A stretch of 7,978 bases of DNA from NCBI GenBank assembly GCA_938033975.1, contig CALHKJ010000437.1, positions 1-7,978 of the forward strand, given 5' to 3'. Numbering within the stretch: position 1 is the first letter of the stretch; each line of letters begins with the position of its first letter. The notes below the pieces were generated by a model. The model was not told the origin of the DNA. It did not search any database and worked only from the letters and a program-made list of their open reading frames with translations. A program made the translations under genes and the position numbers. This document shows positions 1 to 6,425 of the stretch, in pieces. This DNA is from an uncultured Saprospiraceae bacterium (GTDB lineage: Bacteria > Bacteroidota > Bacteroidia > Chitinophagales > Saprospiraceae).

Positions 1-1
1 G

Positions 2-508
2 AAATATATTGATGCTGAAAAAATTCAACACAGTACAAAAATATTGGTTGAAAATAAATTGTATCAAGGAATCCCAAGACCAAATTTTGAACAATCAAAA
101 AAACTTCTTTCTCTTATTGACAAAGAAAATGCTAGTAAAAACAACTATCATTATTTTTTAAATAGACTCCACACTGAAGGAAACAAGCCAGAATTATTAG
201 CGATAGGTGATCAATACTTCAAAGAGTATGAAACCTATAACCAAGCTGTTACACTTAAGTTTATCGAAACAAAATTGGAGGAAACACGTCAGAAAAGTAA
301 AGTCAAAAACCTAGTGGAGTTGTTACAAAAGATAGATCCAATTGAAGAAAACTACGATTACTTAATTTGTAACTCTAAAATTTACCTTGCATTATCTGAC
401 AAAACGCATGCTATTGATTATGCAAGCAAAGCAATCAATCTTGCGAAGGATCAAAATTTAGATTCATCAAGAGCAGATAAAATTCTTGAGATGATAAATG
501 AGCAATAA
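2..508 (+). CDS. 3' end of a helical, TPR-like protein (5'-partial)
   Basis: The reading frame is open to the left edge of the window, so the true start lies outside. The TTG at 44 is an internal Leu codon or, less likely, a start. The visible 168 residues are rich in Lys, Glu, Asn and Leu and look mostly alpha-helical. The last 50 or so residues contain a TPR-like pair of helices (Y-LICNSKIYLALSDKTHAIDYASKAINLAKD, visible around residues 120-150) followed by a short terminal helix. Similar Ala/Tyr/Lys helices with an 'AIDYASKAINLAK' pattern occur at the C-termini of some Bacteroidota thioredoxin-fold and TPR proteins, but no catalytic motif is visible here, so no function is assigned. The stop codon is TAA at 506-508. 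It converges on the response regulator gene with a 6-bp gap. I am confident it is coding and not confident about its family. Confidence 0.8.
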   Translation, partial: KYIDAEKIQHSTKILVENKLYQGIPRPNFEQSKKLLSLIDKENASKNNYHYFLNRLHTEGNKPELLAIGDQYFKEYETYNQAVTLKFIETKLEETRQKSKVKNLVELLQKIDPIEENYDYLICNSKIYLALSDKTHAIDYASKAINLAKDQNLDSSRADKILEMINEQ

Positions 509-514
509 TTAGGA

Positions 515-1216
515 TCAACCTAACATCAAAGACTTCTTTATTTCATTTTTATAGTTCCTACCAATTGGAAGTTCTACACAATTCAATTGAATAACATTAT
601 TAGCTAATTCAACTGATTTAATCGCATCAACATTGATAATAAAGCTTCTATGAATTCTTATAAATTTAGTGGCAGGCATTCTATCAAAGAATCTTTTGAG
701 TGAATTCCTAATTGTGACTCTGCCTTCATCCGTAAAAATACTACAATAGTTACCTTCGGCTTTAATATAATTTATGTCTGAAAACTTAAGCTTTTTGTAT
801 TTCTTATTCGCTTTCACAAAAACGCCATCGTAAGAATATCTAATGGAGTCACTAGCTAAAACAGGCAACACTCTATCTACAATACCTATTAGAGTTAATT
901 TATCAAAAGGCTTAATTAGATAGGCCTCAGGATTGTATGCCTGAACGGTTTCGTAAAACTTAGGGTCGTTGAATGCTGTCGTTACTATGAATGGAATAGT
1001 TGACTCCTTAATTTGTGAAAGCAGATTAAGCCCCAAATCAGAGTCTTGTAACCTTATATCCAAAATTATCAAATCTGGAGTATTCTGGATGGCTTGTTGA
1101 GCTTCCAAAATATTTTTTGCAACTTGGATGGAGAAATCTCTTACTCCTTCCAACATCATCTCCACTTCGAGAACGAACGAAGCGTCATCTTCGATTATTA
1201 ATAACTTTGTACTCAT
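515..1216 (-). CDS. LytTR-family response regulator (receiver + LytTR DNA-binding domain)
   Basis: Cytoplasmic two-component response regulator of 233 residues, the usual length for the LytR/AlgR family. Residues 4-120 form a receiver domain: acidic pocket E9-D10-D11, phospho-acceptor D53 in LIILDIRL, conserved Thr at 79/80, and K102 in the LIKPF motif. Residues about 130-230 form the LytTR DNA-binding domain, with the hallmark segments 'FSDINYIKAEGNY' (145-157), 'FIRIHRSFIINV' (185-196) and 'LPIGRNY' (216-222). All key receiver residues are present, so it should be phosphorylatable. The ATG at 1214-1216 puts the receiver strand directly at the N-terminus, as expected. The gene is divergent from the propeller histidine kinase across 99 bp, which makes that kinase its probable phosphodonor. 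This pairing is inferred from position. LytTR regulators typically bind pairs of short direct repeats upstream of their targets, possibly including the intergenic region here. Confidence 0.95.
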   Translation of the reverse strand: MSTKLLIIEDDASFVLEVEMMLEGVRDFSIQVAKNILEAQQAIQNTPDLIILDIRLQDSDLGLNLLSQIKESTIPFIVTTAFNDPKFYETVQAYNPEAYLIKPFDKLTLIGIVDRVLPVLASDSIRYSYDGVFVKANKKYKKLKFSDINYIKAEGNYCSIFTDEGRVTIRNSLKRFFDRMPATKFIRIHRSFIINVDAIKSVELANNVIQLNCVELPIGRNYKNEIKKSLMLG

Positions 1217-1315
1217 CTTAATATTTGAGAAGCTGCAGCTACAAGTTACAATGAGATTAACTAAAGCTATAACTTTAAGAATAAATAGTTTATAAAAATT
1301 TTTAAATTTTTAAAA
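1217..1315. promoter_or_regulatory. Divergent promoter region between response regulator and sensor kinase
   Basis: This 99-bp AT-rich stretch must hold the promoters of both flanking genes, because they are divergent. Visible elements are a perfect 10-bp palindrome AGCTGCAGCT (1231-1240), a 16-bp imperfect palindrome TAAAGCTATAACTTTA with 7 of 8 pairs (1262-1277), TAACT repeated in direct orientation 12 bp apart (1258 and 1270), and an A/T-tract direct repeat AAATTTTT twice (1296-1311) just before the kinase start. The 16-bp palindrome contains a TAnnTTTA sequence on each strand, one base off the Bacteroidota -7 consensus TAnnTTTG. I find no TTG at the right distance for either, so exact promoters cannot be placed. 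Confidence 0.5.
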
Positions 1316-4300
1316 TTGAAAGAAAAACCAAGGCTTTTTAGAAAAAAAATGGTTCTGATAATACTATCAGTTTTCTTTTTAATGAATACAACTAGTGATA
1401 TTTTTTCACAAAATGTAAGTTATTCAACTGAAAACTTTTTTATAAATGACGGTCTGCCGGTCATCAGAATTTATGACATTATCCAAGATCAAAAAGGATT
1501 AATATGGATTTGTACCGATACTGGGCTTTTTTCCTTTAACGGAAATGAATTTGAACTCAAACTAGATTTTGGTGAAATCAATTATTACCCATCGAATATT
1601 TTTTTTGATTCTAATAAGAATATTTGGTTGGTCAAATATAAATACCCTAATTCTTCAATAACACTAAAGTCACTGGTAGATCTAAAAATTTATAGTGAAG
1701 AATTTAAACCTTTAGAATTAGAATATTATGCCAGCGATATAGTTTTAAACAGCAATAAGGTTGTTCAAAATAAAGAAGGGACAATCTTTTATGAATCATT
1801 TGGAAAGGCATATTCCTTTGATACTATTCAGCACGAACTTCATCTTCCTGTTTATGTACAATACTTCTTATTTAAAGATGAAAATTACACTGTTGTAAAT
1901 GACAGCACAGATGTTGTAATCCTGAACTCTAAAACAGATAAAATTGAGCATAGAATAAAAAACAGGGCAGCATCGTATGTAGAAGAATATAAGAATGGAA
2001 TTATAATGCATTTAAGTAAAGGTGAATTTCTTACTTACAATAAAAAAGACAAGGAAGTATTCTTGTCAGGGCCTTCAGAAGGAACACACTTCTTTAATCA
2101 TGCGATTGACTATGATGAATCATTATGGACTATACAAAGAAATGGTTTAAGAATCTTTGATATTAACTCAAGAAGTGAAGACCTTAGTGCATCACAGTAT
2201 ACTGCATCAGGAGCATATCTAACCAAAATATATAAGGACAAAGAGGAGAATATTTGGGTAGGATCCAATCAAGGTTTATATAAACTCACTCATACTAGGA
2301 ATGAGCAATTTGAATCTTCAGTTTCATTTGGAAAATCAACCAGAGCGATTATAGAACTTAAAAATAAAGATCTTTTCATATCTAGCTATGACGGTAATTT
2401 TATATACAATTTAGAAAATAAAAAAATTAAAAACCTTCCTTATCAAAATACAATGTTTAGTGGTTTTGTTGATGGTGATTTTTTCTATACTTCTACAGAT
2501 AATACCCTATTTAAGTTTTCAGTATCTACAAATAAAGTGATAAAAAAGAGGTCTATCCAAAATGATAACAAGCCAAAAAACTCACTTTCGGTTATGGTCA
2601 AAACTAATGATAATCAAAAATTCATTATGCTCAAGAATAACATAATGAGTTTTGATAATAACTTAAATACAACTGAAGTATTAAGTGATAACAATTCCAC
2701 ATTCTATAATCTACAGTTAATTAGAGACAAACTTTATCTCTCAACGAACAAAGGAGTGAAGGTTTTCAATTCATCATTTGATTTATTACATTCTTACCTG
2801 CCAGAAAATAGAATAAATTATGTACATCAAGATTTAACCAACTCTGACATATTATGGATAGCGACCTCTTCTTATTTGGTGAAATTAGATACCAAGCGAG
2901 GAGAACAAAAAATATATGACTCTGGTGCCGGTTTTATTAATTCAATTTTTACTTCTATTAAGGAAGATGAATTTGGCCACTTGTGGTTACCATCATTTGC
3001 AGGATTAAATCTATTCCATAAAAAAACAGGTGAAAACAAAGTATTTTGGACTGAAAATGGAATACCTAATACTGAGTTTAACAATTATTCATCAACTATT
3101 TTATCTGATGGTAGGTATGTTTTTGGTGGAGTTTTAGGATTGACAATTGTTAACCCATATTTACTTAAAGATGAAAGGATCAAAGTACCTGAGTTAGAAA
3201 TATATGAATGTATCAAAATCAATTCGGAAACTAATGTTGATGTAACTGATCAAATAAAGTCTCAAAGTAAAATTACAATCGAAGAAGAAGATGTATTAAC
3301 AAAAATAAAAATTGCTCACTTTAGCTATACTACTCTTAAATCAAAAATTTTTCAATATAGAATAATTGATCCAATCAACAAGGATACGATTGTGCCTTGG
3401 GTAAAACTAAAATCAAATGAGTTGCAGCTTGGAAGAATACCATATGGAAATTATGAATTGCAATATCAAGCAATGAGTAGATCTGGGGACAAGCTTTCAA
3501 GAATTAATAGTATTGAATTAGAATATATAACTCCGTTTCTTAAAACAAATTTATTTAAAGTTATTGCCTTTCTACTTGCAAGTGGTTTAATTTATTTGAT
3601 AATATTCGTTAGAAGTCAAACCTTAATCCAACAACAAAATATACTAAAAGAAGAGGTAGAACTTCGTACCGTTCAGATACAAAATCAAAAAGAAGAATTA
3701 GAAAGAATAAACAATACAAAGGATAAATTATTTTCCATTTTGGCACACGATTTAAAAAGTCCATTAATCACCCTAAAAAATATATCAGGAAAAATAAATT
3801 TTCTAATCCAAAAAAATCAACATCAAAGAATTTTGGAAATTGGGAAAACCATAGAAGATAAAGTTTCTAACCTAAGTGTATTTTTAGACAATCTCCTGAA
3901 TTGGTCTTTGCAGCAAAGAGGTCATCTAAGTTATAATCCAAAAGAATTAGAACTAAGTGTTCTGACTGAAGATATTTTATTGATGTATGATGATCAAATA
4001 AAAGAGAAAAATTTACAAGTGAATAACAAGATAGATAAAGGCTCAATCTGTTTTGCAGACAACAATTCAATTCATGCTGTTATTCGTAATCTCATTAGCA
4101 ACAGTATTAAGTATTCTCCTCAAGGTGAGGTAATAACTTTGGATTTTAAATCAAATGAAATCCACAATATATACTCCATATCTGATAATGGGCTTGGAAT
4201 TGATCAAGAAATACTTAAGTCCATATATCGCGATGAAAATATTCAAAGCTTAAAAGGAACTATGGGAGAATCGGGCACAGGCTTAGGGTTAGTTATCTCC

Positions 4301-4414
4301 AAGGAGCTTATAGAATTAAATCAAGGTTACTTAAAATTTATATCCTCTGAAAATTCAGGCACCACTGTAGAAGTGTATCTTCCAAAGGAATTATCACCTG
4401 TAGAAGTCCAATAA
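1316..4414 (+). CDS. Propeller-type membrane sensor histidine kinase (Reg_prop / Y_Y_Y / HisKA / HATPase_c)
   Basis: Two-component sensor kinase of 1032 residues. Residues 1-31 are a signal peptide (basic KEKPRLFRKK, hydrophobic core, end near IFSQ). Residues about 40-625 are a predicted extracytoplasmic beta-propeller; Reg_prop-like blades are clearest at W64 (GLIWICTDTGL), W314 (ENIWVGSNQGLYKL), W514 (LWIATSSYLVKL) and W557 (GHLWLPSFAGL). A Y_Y_Y-like beta-sandwich spans about 650-738, a membrane helix 749-765, and a coiled coil 766-800. HisKA carries the phospho-accepting H811 in SILAHDLKSPL. The HATPase_c domain has N925/N929 (N box), D957-N-G-L-G961 (G1) and GESGTGLGL 984-992 (G2). All catalytic boxes look intact. 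There is no C-terminal receiver or AraC domain, unlike hybrid HTCS proteins, so it needs a separate partner; the divergent LytTR regulator fits. An in-frame stop at 1286 and no intervening ATG leave TTG 1316 or ATG 1349 as start. TTG is preferred because it supplies the positive n-region of the signal peptide. The ligand is unknown. Confidence 0.93.
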   Translation: MKEKPRLFRKKMVLIILSVFFLMNTTSDIFSQNVSYSTENFFINDGLPVIRIYDIIQDQKGLIWICTDTGLFSFNGNEFELKLDFGEINYYPSNIFFDSNKNIWLVKYKYPNSSITLKSLVDLKIYSEEFKPLELEYYASDIVLNSNKVVQNKEGTIFYESFGKAYSFDTIQHELHLPVYVQYFLFKDENYTVVNDSTDVVILNSKTDKIEHRIKNRAASYVEEYKNGIIMHLSKGEFLTYNKKDKEVFLSGPSEGTHFFNHAIDYDESLWTIQRNGLRIFDINSRSEDLSASQYTASGAYLTKIYKDKEENIWVGSNQGLYKLTHTRNEQFESSVSFGKSTRAIIELKNKDLFISSYDGNFIYNLENKKIKNLPYQNTMFSGFVDGDFFYTSTDNTLFKFSVSTNKVIKKRSIQNDNKPKNSLSVMVKTNDNQKFIMLKNNIMSFDNNLNTTEVLSDNNSTFYNLQLIRDKLYLSTNKGVKVFNSSFDLLHSYLPENRINYVHQDLTNSDILWIATSSYLVKLDTKRGEQKIYDSGAGFINSIFTSIKEDEFGHLWLPSFAGLNLFHKKTGENKVFWTENGIPNTEFNNYSSTILSDGRYVFGGVLGLTIVNPYLLKDERIKVPELEIYECIKINSETNVDVTDQIKSQSKITIEEEDVLTKIKIAHFSYTTLKSKIFQYRIIDPINKDTIVPWVKLKSNELQLGRIPYGNYELQYQAMSRSGDKLSRINSIELEYITPFLKTNLFKVIAFLLASGLIYLIIFVRSQTLIQQQNILKEEVELRTVQIQNQKEELERINNTKDKLFSILAHDLKSPLITLKNISGKINFLIQKNQHQRILEIGKTIEDKVSNLSVFLDNLLNWSLQQRGHLSYNPKELELSVLTEDILLMYDDQIKEKNLQVNNKIDKGSICFADNNSIHAVIRNLISNSIKYSPQGEVITLDFKSNEIHNIYSISDNGLGIDQEILKSIYRDENIQSLKGTMGESGTGLGLVISKELIELNQGYLKFISSENSGTTVEVYLPKELSPVEVQ

Positions 4415-4417
4415 ACA

Positions 4418-4470
4418 CTAATGATTTATCTGAAAAGTATAGATAAATTACATATCATTAGATTTTATTG
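4418..4470 (+). terminator. Bulged hairpin downstream of the sensor kinase gene
   Basis: Four bases after the kinase stop codon, CTAATGAT (4418-4425) pairs perfectly with ATCATTAG (4454-4461). Inside it TTATCT (4426-4431) pairs with AGATAA (4441-4446) around a 9-nt loop. Seven unpaired bases on the 3' side make a bulge. A T-rich ATTTTATT follows. The stem is AT-rich and the T-tract is interrupted, so termination may be weak. Confidence 0.45.
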
Positions 4471-4498
4471 ATATAGACACCTAAATGCCTTAAATTTA
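4468..4498 (+). promoter_or_regulatory. Candidate Bacteroidota-type promoter for the YegP-like gene
   Basis: TTG at 4468-4470 lies 20 bases before TAAATTTA at 4491-4498. This matches the Bacteroidota -33 TTG / -7 TAnnTTTG arrangement, with one mismatch in the last base of the -7 box. Transcription would start near 4503-4505, giving a leader of about 36 nt before the ATG at 4541. The match is by eye in AT-rich DNA, so it is only a candidate. It fits with the hairpin just upstream, which would separate this gene from the kinase transcript. Confidence 0.35.
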
Positions 4499-4540
4499 CT
4501 AAACAAAAGGTGTTGGAAGATTTTCGGATAATTAATAAAC

Positions 4541-6370
4541 ATGAAACTTCGAACATTCAAAAATAAGAAGGATAAACTTTTTTATTTTCAGTTCAAATCC
4601 CAAAGCTTAGGAAAGATTTTTCTTAGCAACCCCAATGGGTTAGAATCTAAAATAGACAGGAATGACTTATTAATTTCCGCTCTCCGTTCTCTATCTGACG
4701 AAAGACTAACTATTTTCAAAAAAACAAAAAAAGGGAAATTCTTTTTTGTTTTGAAAAATAGATTTGGTAAAACAATTATCAAAAGTAAAAAATTTAAAAA
4801 GGACGAATTTATACTACTTAAAAAAGAAATAAATAAAGGACTTTCAAAACTAGAAAAAATTGCTTGGGCCAAGCCCCATTCAAAATTTTTAGATAAAAAG
4901 AGTAAGACAACAAAACATAGTTCTTCAAACAAAAGTAAAAATCAGATTTTGAAAAAGGATAGAAAACCAAAAGCAGAGAAGAAATATCTAAAAAAAGGAC
5001 AATACCCATATAATGATATTTACTATGATATCTTTTTAAGTGGAAATGGTAAACACTATTTTTCATTTGTAAACAAGGAAGGAAAAACTATTCTTTTGAA
5101 TGGAAACATCAAGGGATTTGATAGCCTCGAAGATGCAGAAAAGGCAATCAATGAAGTATTGATCTTTGCTCCAACAAGAAAATATTACGAAAAGCAAAGA
5201 GCCAAAGATGGAAAGTTTTTTTTCAATTTATACAATGATAAAAAAGAGAAAATTGCGAAAAGCTTTTTCTTCAGAAAAGAAGAAGAACTTCTAGTATCAA
5301 TAGATGAGTTAGTCGGTAATGTTTCTCCCGGGGTAAAACAAGAAAATAAAAACATTTCTGTTGTTGCGCCAATTTCAAATATCAAACAAAAGACTGAATC
5401 AGGGTTAAGTGCAGAAAAAGAAGATCTAAGAAGAAAAGCTGAGGCTGAAGAAAGAAAAAGGGTTGCCGAAAGAGAAAGACTTGCATTAGAAAGAAAACGT
5501 AAAGAAGAGCAAGTTAAGGCTGAAAAAGAACGAAAGGCAGCAGCCATTGCAATGGCAGAAAAAAATAAAAAAGCAGGCCAAAAAACAAGTTCGGCTGCTA
5601 TAGTTCAAACCAAACCAAAAGATCCATATTCTGATAGCGATCTCTTTGATGGTTGCTTTAAGTGGTTTGGAATACTATTATTATTAGGTTTATTACTTTT
5701 CGTTATTTCTTGGTATAAAGGATGCTTTGGAAATCAAAATTCCTCAAATGACTCTGCTGATTCTACAGAATTAGTAGACGGCAACATTAAGGATAATACA
5801 ACTGGTTTGGATTCTTTATCTAGTAATGATGGCCAAAATAATATGACAGATTCTGATGCTACAAATAATGGCTCCAATAAAAGTGATGATATGAATAGTG
5901 AATCAGCCAATGAAGGGAACTCTAAAGGCTCAGACAACTTATTAGGTAATTGTAATTGTGGAGAAAAAGCAGTTGTTTTCGAAATACCAGATTCTGAGCC
6001 CAAACCACTAAGTAGACTCGGGACCAATCCTCAATTTGGAAATACACATGGCTTAAACTCCTCAGACTTTTTGGAGGAATTAAAATATGCTGCAAGTAAT
6101 AATAGCTGGGATAAAAAGTACCTTGATTATTTATACAAGTCTATGGGTTATGCAAATGGTTTTGCCGATGCCCTTTCAAATCAAATAAGTCAAGGAAAAA
6201 TTAACCCAGGTACAAAAGGCATCTTAGGATTTGGAAAGTATAGTGGATATGGTTATTCGGAATTAAACTTAACAGGAAAAGATCTAGAAGTTTTCCATAT
6301 CAAAGCTGCAAATGGTTGTCACATCAACTTTATGAAGACTTGTGGTAACTTCTTATTCATTTGTGAATAA
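4541..6370 (+). CDS. Membrane protein with degenerate YegP/DUF1508-like repeats and a Cys-containing C-terminal domain, function unknown
   Basis: A 609-residue single-pass membrane protein without an N-terminal signal peptide. Residues 1-100 and 158-262 each hold two short beta-hairpin/helix units that look like degenerate YegP (DUF1508) domains; the clearest lines are KGKFFFVLKNRFGKTI (64-79), GKHYFSFVNKEGKTIL (170-185) and DGKFFFNLYNDKKEKIAKS (223-241). A Lys-rich linker (101-157) separates the pairs. Residues about 290-345 are a charged Ala/Glu/Arg/Lys helix, probably a coiled coil. A membrane helix spans about 375-392, flanked by C372 and C395. Residues 396-470 are a Ser/Asn/Asp-rich linker. 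The C-terminal domain (471-609) has five Cys (471, 473, 593, 601, 608) and ends in a HINFMKTCGN-type motif. By charge the Lys/Arg-rich half is probably cytoplasmic and the Cys-containing half periplasmic. I recall similar C-termini in other Bacteroidota YegP-like proteins but cannot verify it. An in-frame TAA at 4529 makes ATG 4541 the first start. No function is assigned. Confidence 0.85.
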   Translation: MKLRTFKNKKDKLFYFQFKSQSLGKIFLSNPNGLESKIDRNDLLISALRSLSDERLTIFKKTKKGKFFFVLKNRFGKTIIKSKKFKKDEFILLKKEINKGLSKLEKIAWAKPHSKFLDKKSKTTKHSSSNKSKNQILKKDRKPKAEKKYLKKGQYPYNDIYYDIFLSGNGKHYFSFVNKEGKTILLNGNIKGFDSLEDAEKAINEVLIFAPTRKYYEKQRAKDGKFFFNLYNDKKEKIAKSFFFRKEEELLVSIDELVGNVSPGVKQENKNISVVAPISNIKQKTESGLSAEKEDLRRKAEAEERKRVAERERLALERKRKEEQVKAEKERKAAAIAMAEKNKKAGQKTSSAAIVQTKPKDPYSDSDLFDGCFKWFGILLLLGLLLFVISWYKGCFGNQNSSNDSADSTELVDGNIKDNTTGLDSLSSNDGQNNMTDSDATNNGSNKSDDMNSESANEGNSKGSDNLLGNCNCGEKAVVFEIPDSEPKPLSRLGTNPQFGNTHGLNSSDFLEELKYAASNNSWDKKYLDYLYKSMGYANGFADALSNQISQGKINPGTKGILGFGKYSGYGYSELNLTGKDLEVFHIKAANGCHINFMKTCGNFLFICE

Positions 6371-6381
6371 ATCTATCAAGC

Positions 6382-6396
6382 ACTATATTATATAGT
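6382..6396. promoter_or_regulatory. 15-bp palindrome upstream of the MFS gene
   Basis: ACTATAT and ATATAGT form a perfect 7-bp inverted repeat around a single central T. It lies 30 bp before the TTG start of the MFS gene, within the 55-bp gap after the YegP-like gene. With effectively no loop, it looks more like an operator for a dimeric regulator than a terminator. Palindromic AT steps also arise easily in AT-rich DNA, so this is a candidate only. Confidence 0.35.
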
Positions 6397-6425
6397 TTGA
6401 AGCAAAGCTTTTGTAGTTTTGCAGC

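Noticed and set aside
44..46. TTG as the start codon of the first gene.
   Set aside because: The frame stays open without a stop to base 2, so the gene most likely continues to the left of the window.
1298..1315. AAATTTTT repeats considered as a short tandem repeat or terminator.
   Set aside because: Only two copies and no GC stem; more likely an intrinsically bent A/T tract in the promoter or leader.
4718..4735. Two seven-A runs before GGG, including an in-frame A_AAA_AAA heptamer that could allow -1 slippage in the YegP-like gene.
   Set aside because: The -1 frame meets a TAG at 4759-4761 after about nine codons, and such runs are expected in Lys-rich AT-rich coding sequence; no stimulatory structure is evident.
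4588..5066. Overlapping open frames on the minus strand opposite the YegP-like repeats.
   Set aside because: Their Phe/Leu/Ser-rich composition is what the reverse strand of Lys-rich codons gives; they are antisense shadows.
5185..5547. Open frame of 120 codons on the minus strand.
   Set aside because: It is a Ser/Phe/Leu-rich mirror of the Lys/Glu-rich helix on the plus strand, with no recognisable motif, and lies wholly inside a well-supported gene.
6403..6413. CAAAGCTTTTG considered as a hairpin or terminator stem for the YegP-like gene.
   Set aside because: It is an 8-bp core palindrome with no loop and no following T-run, so it cannot form a useful terminator.
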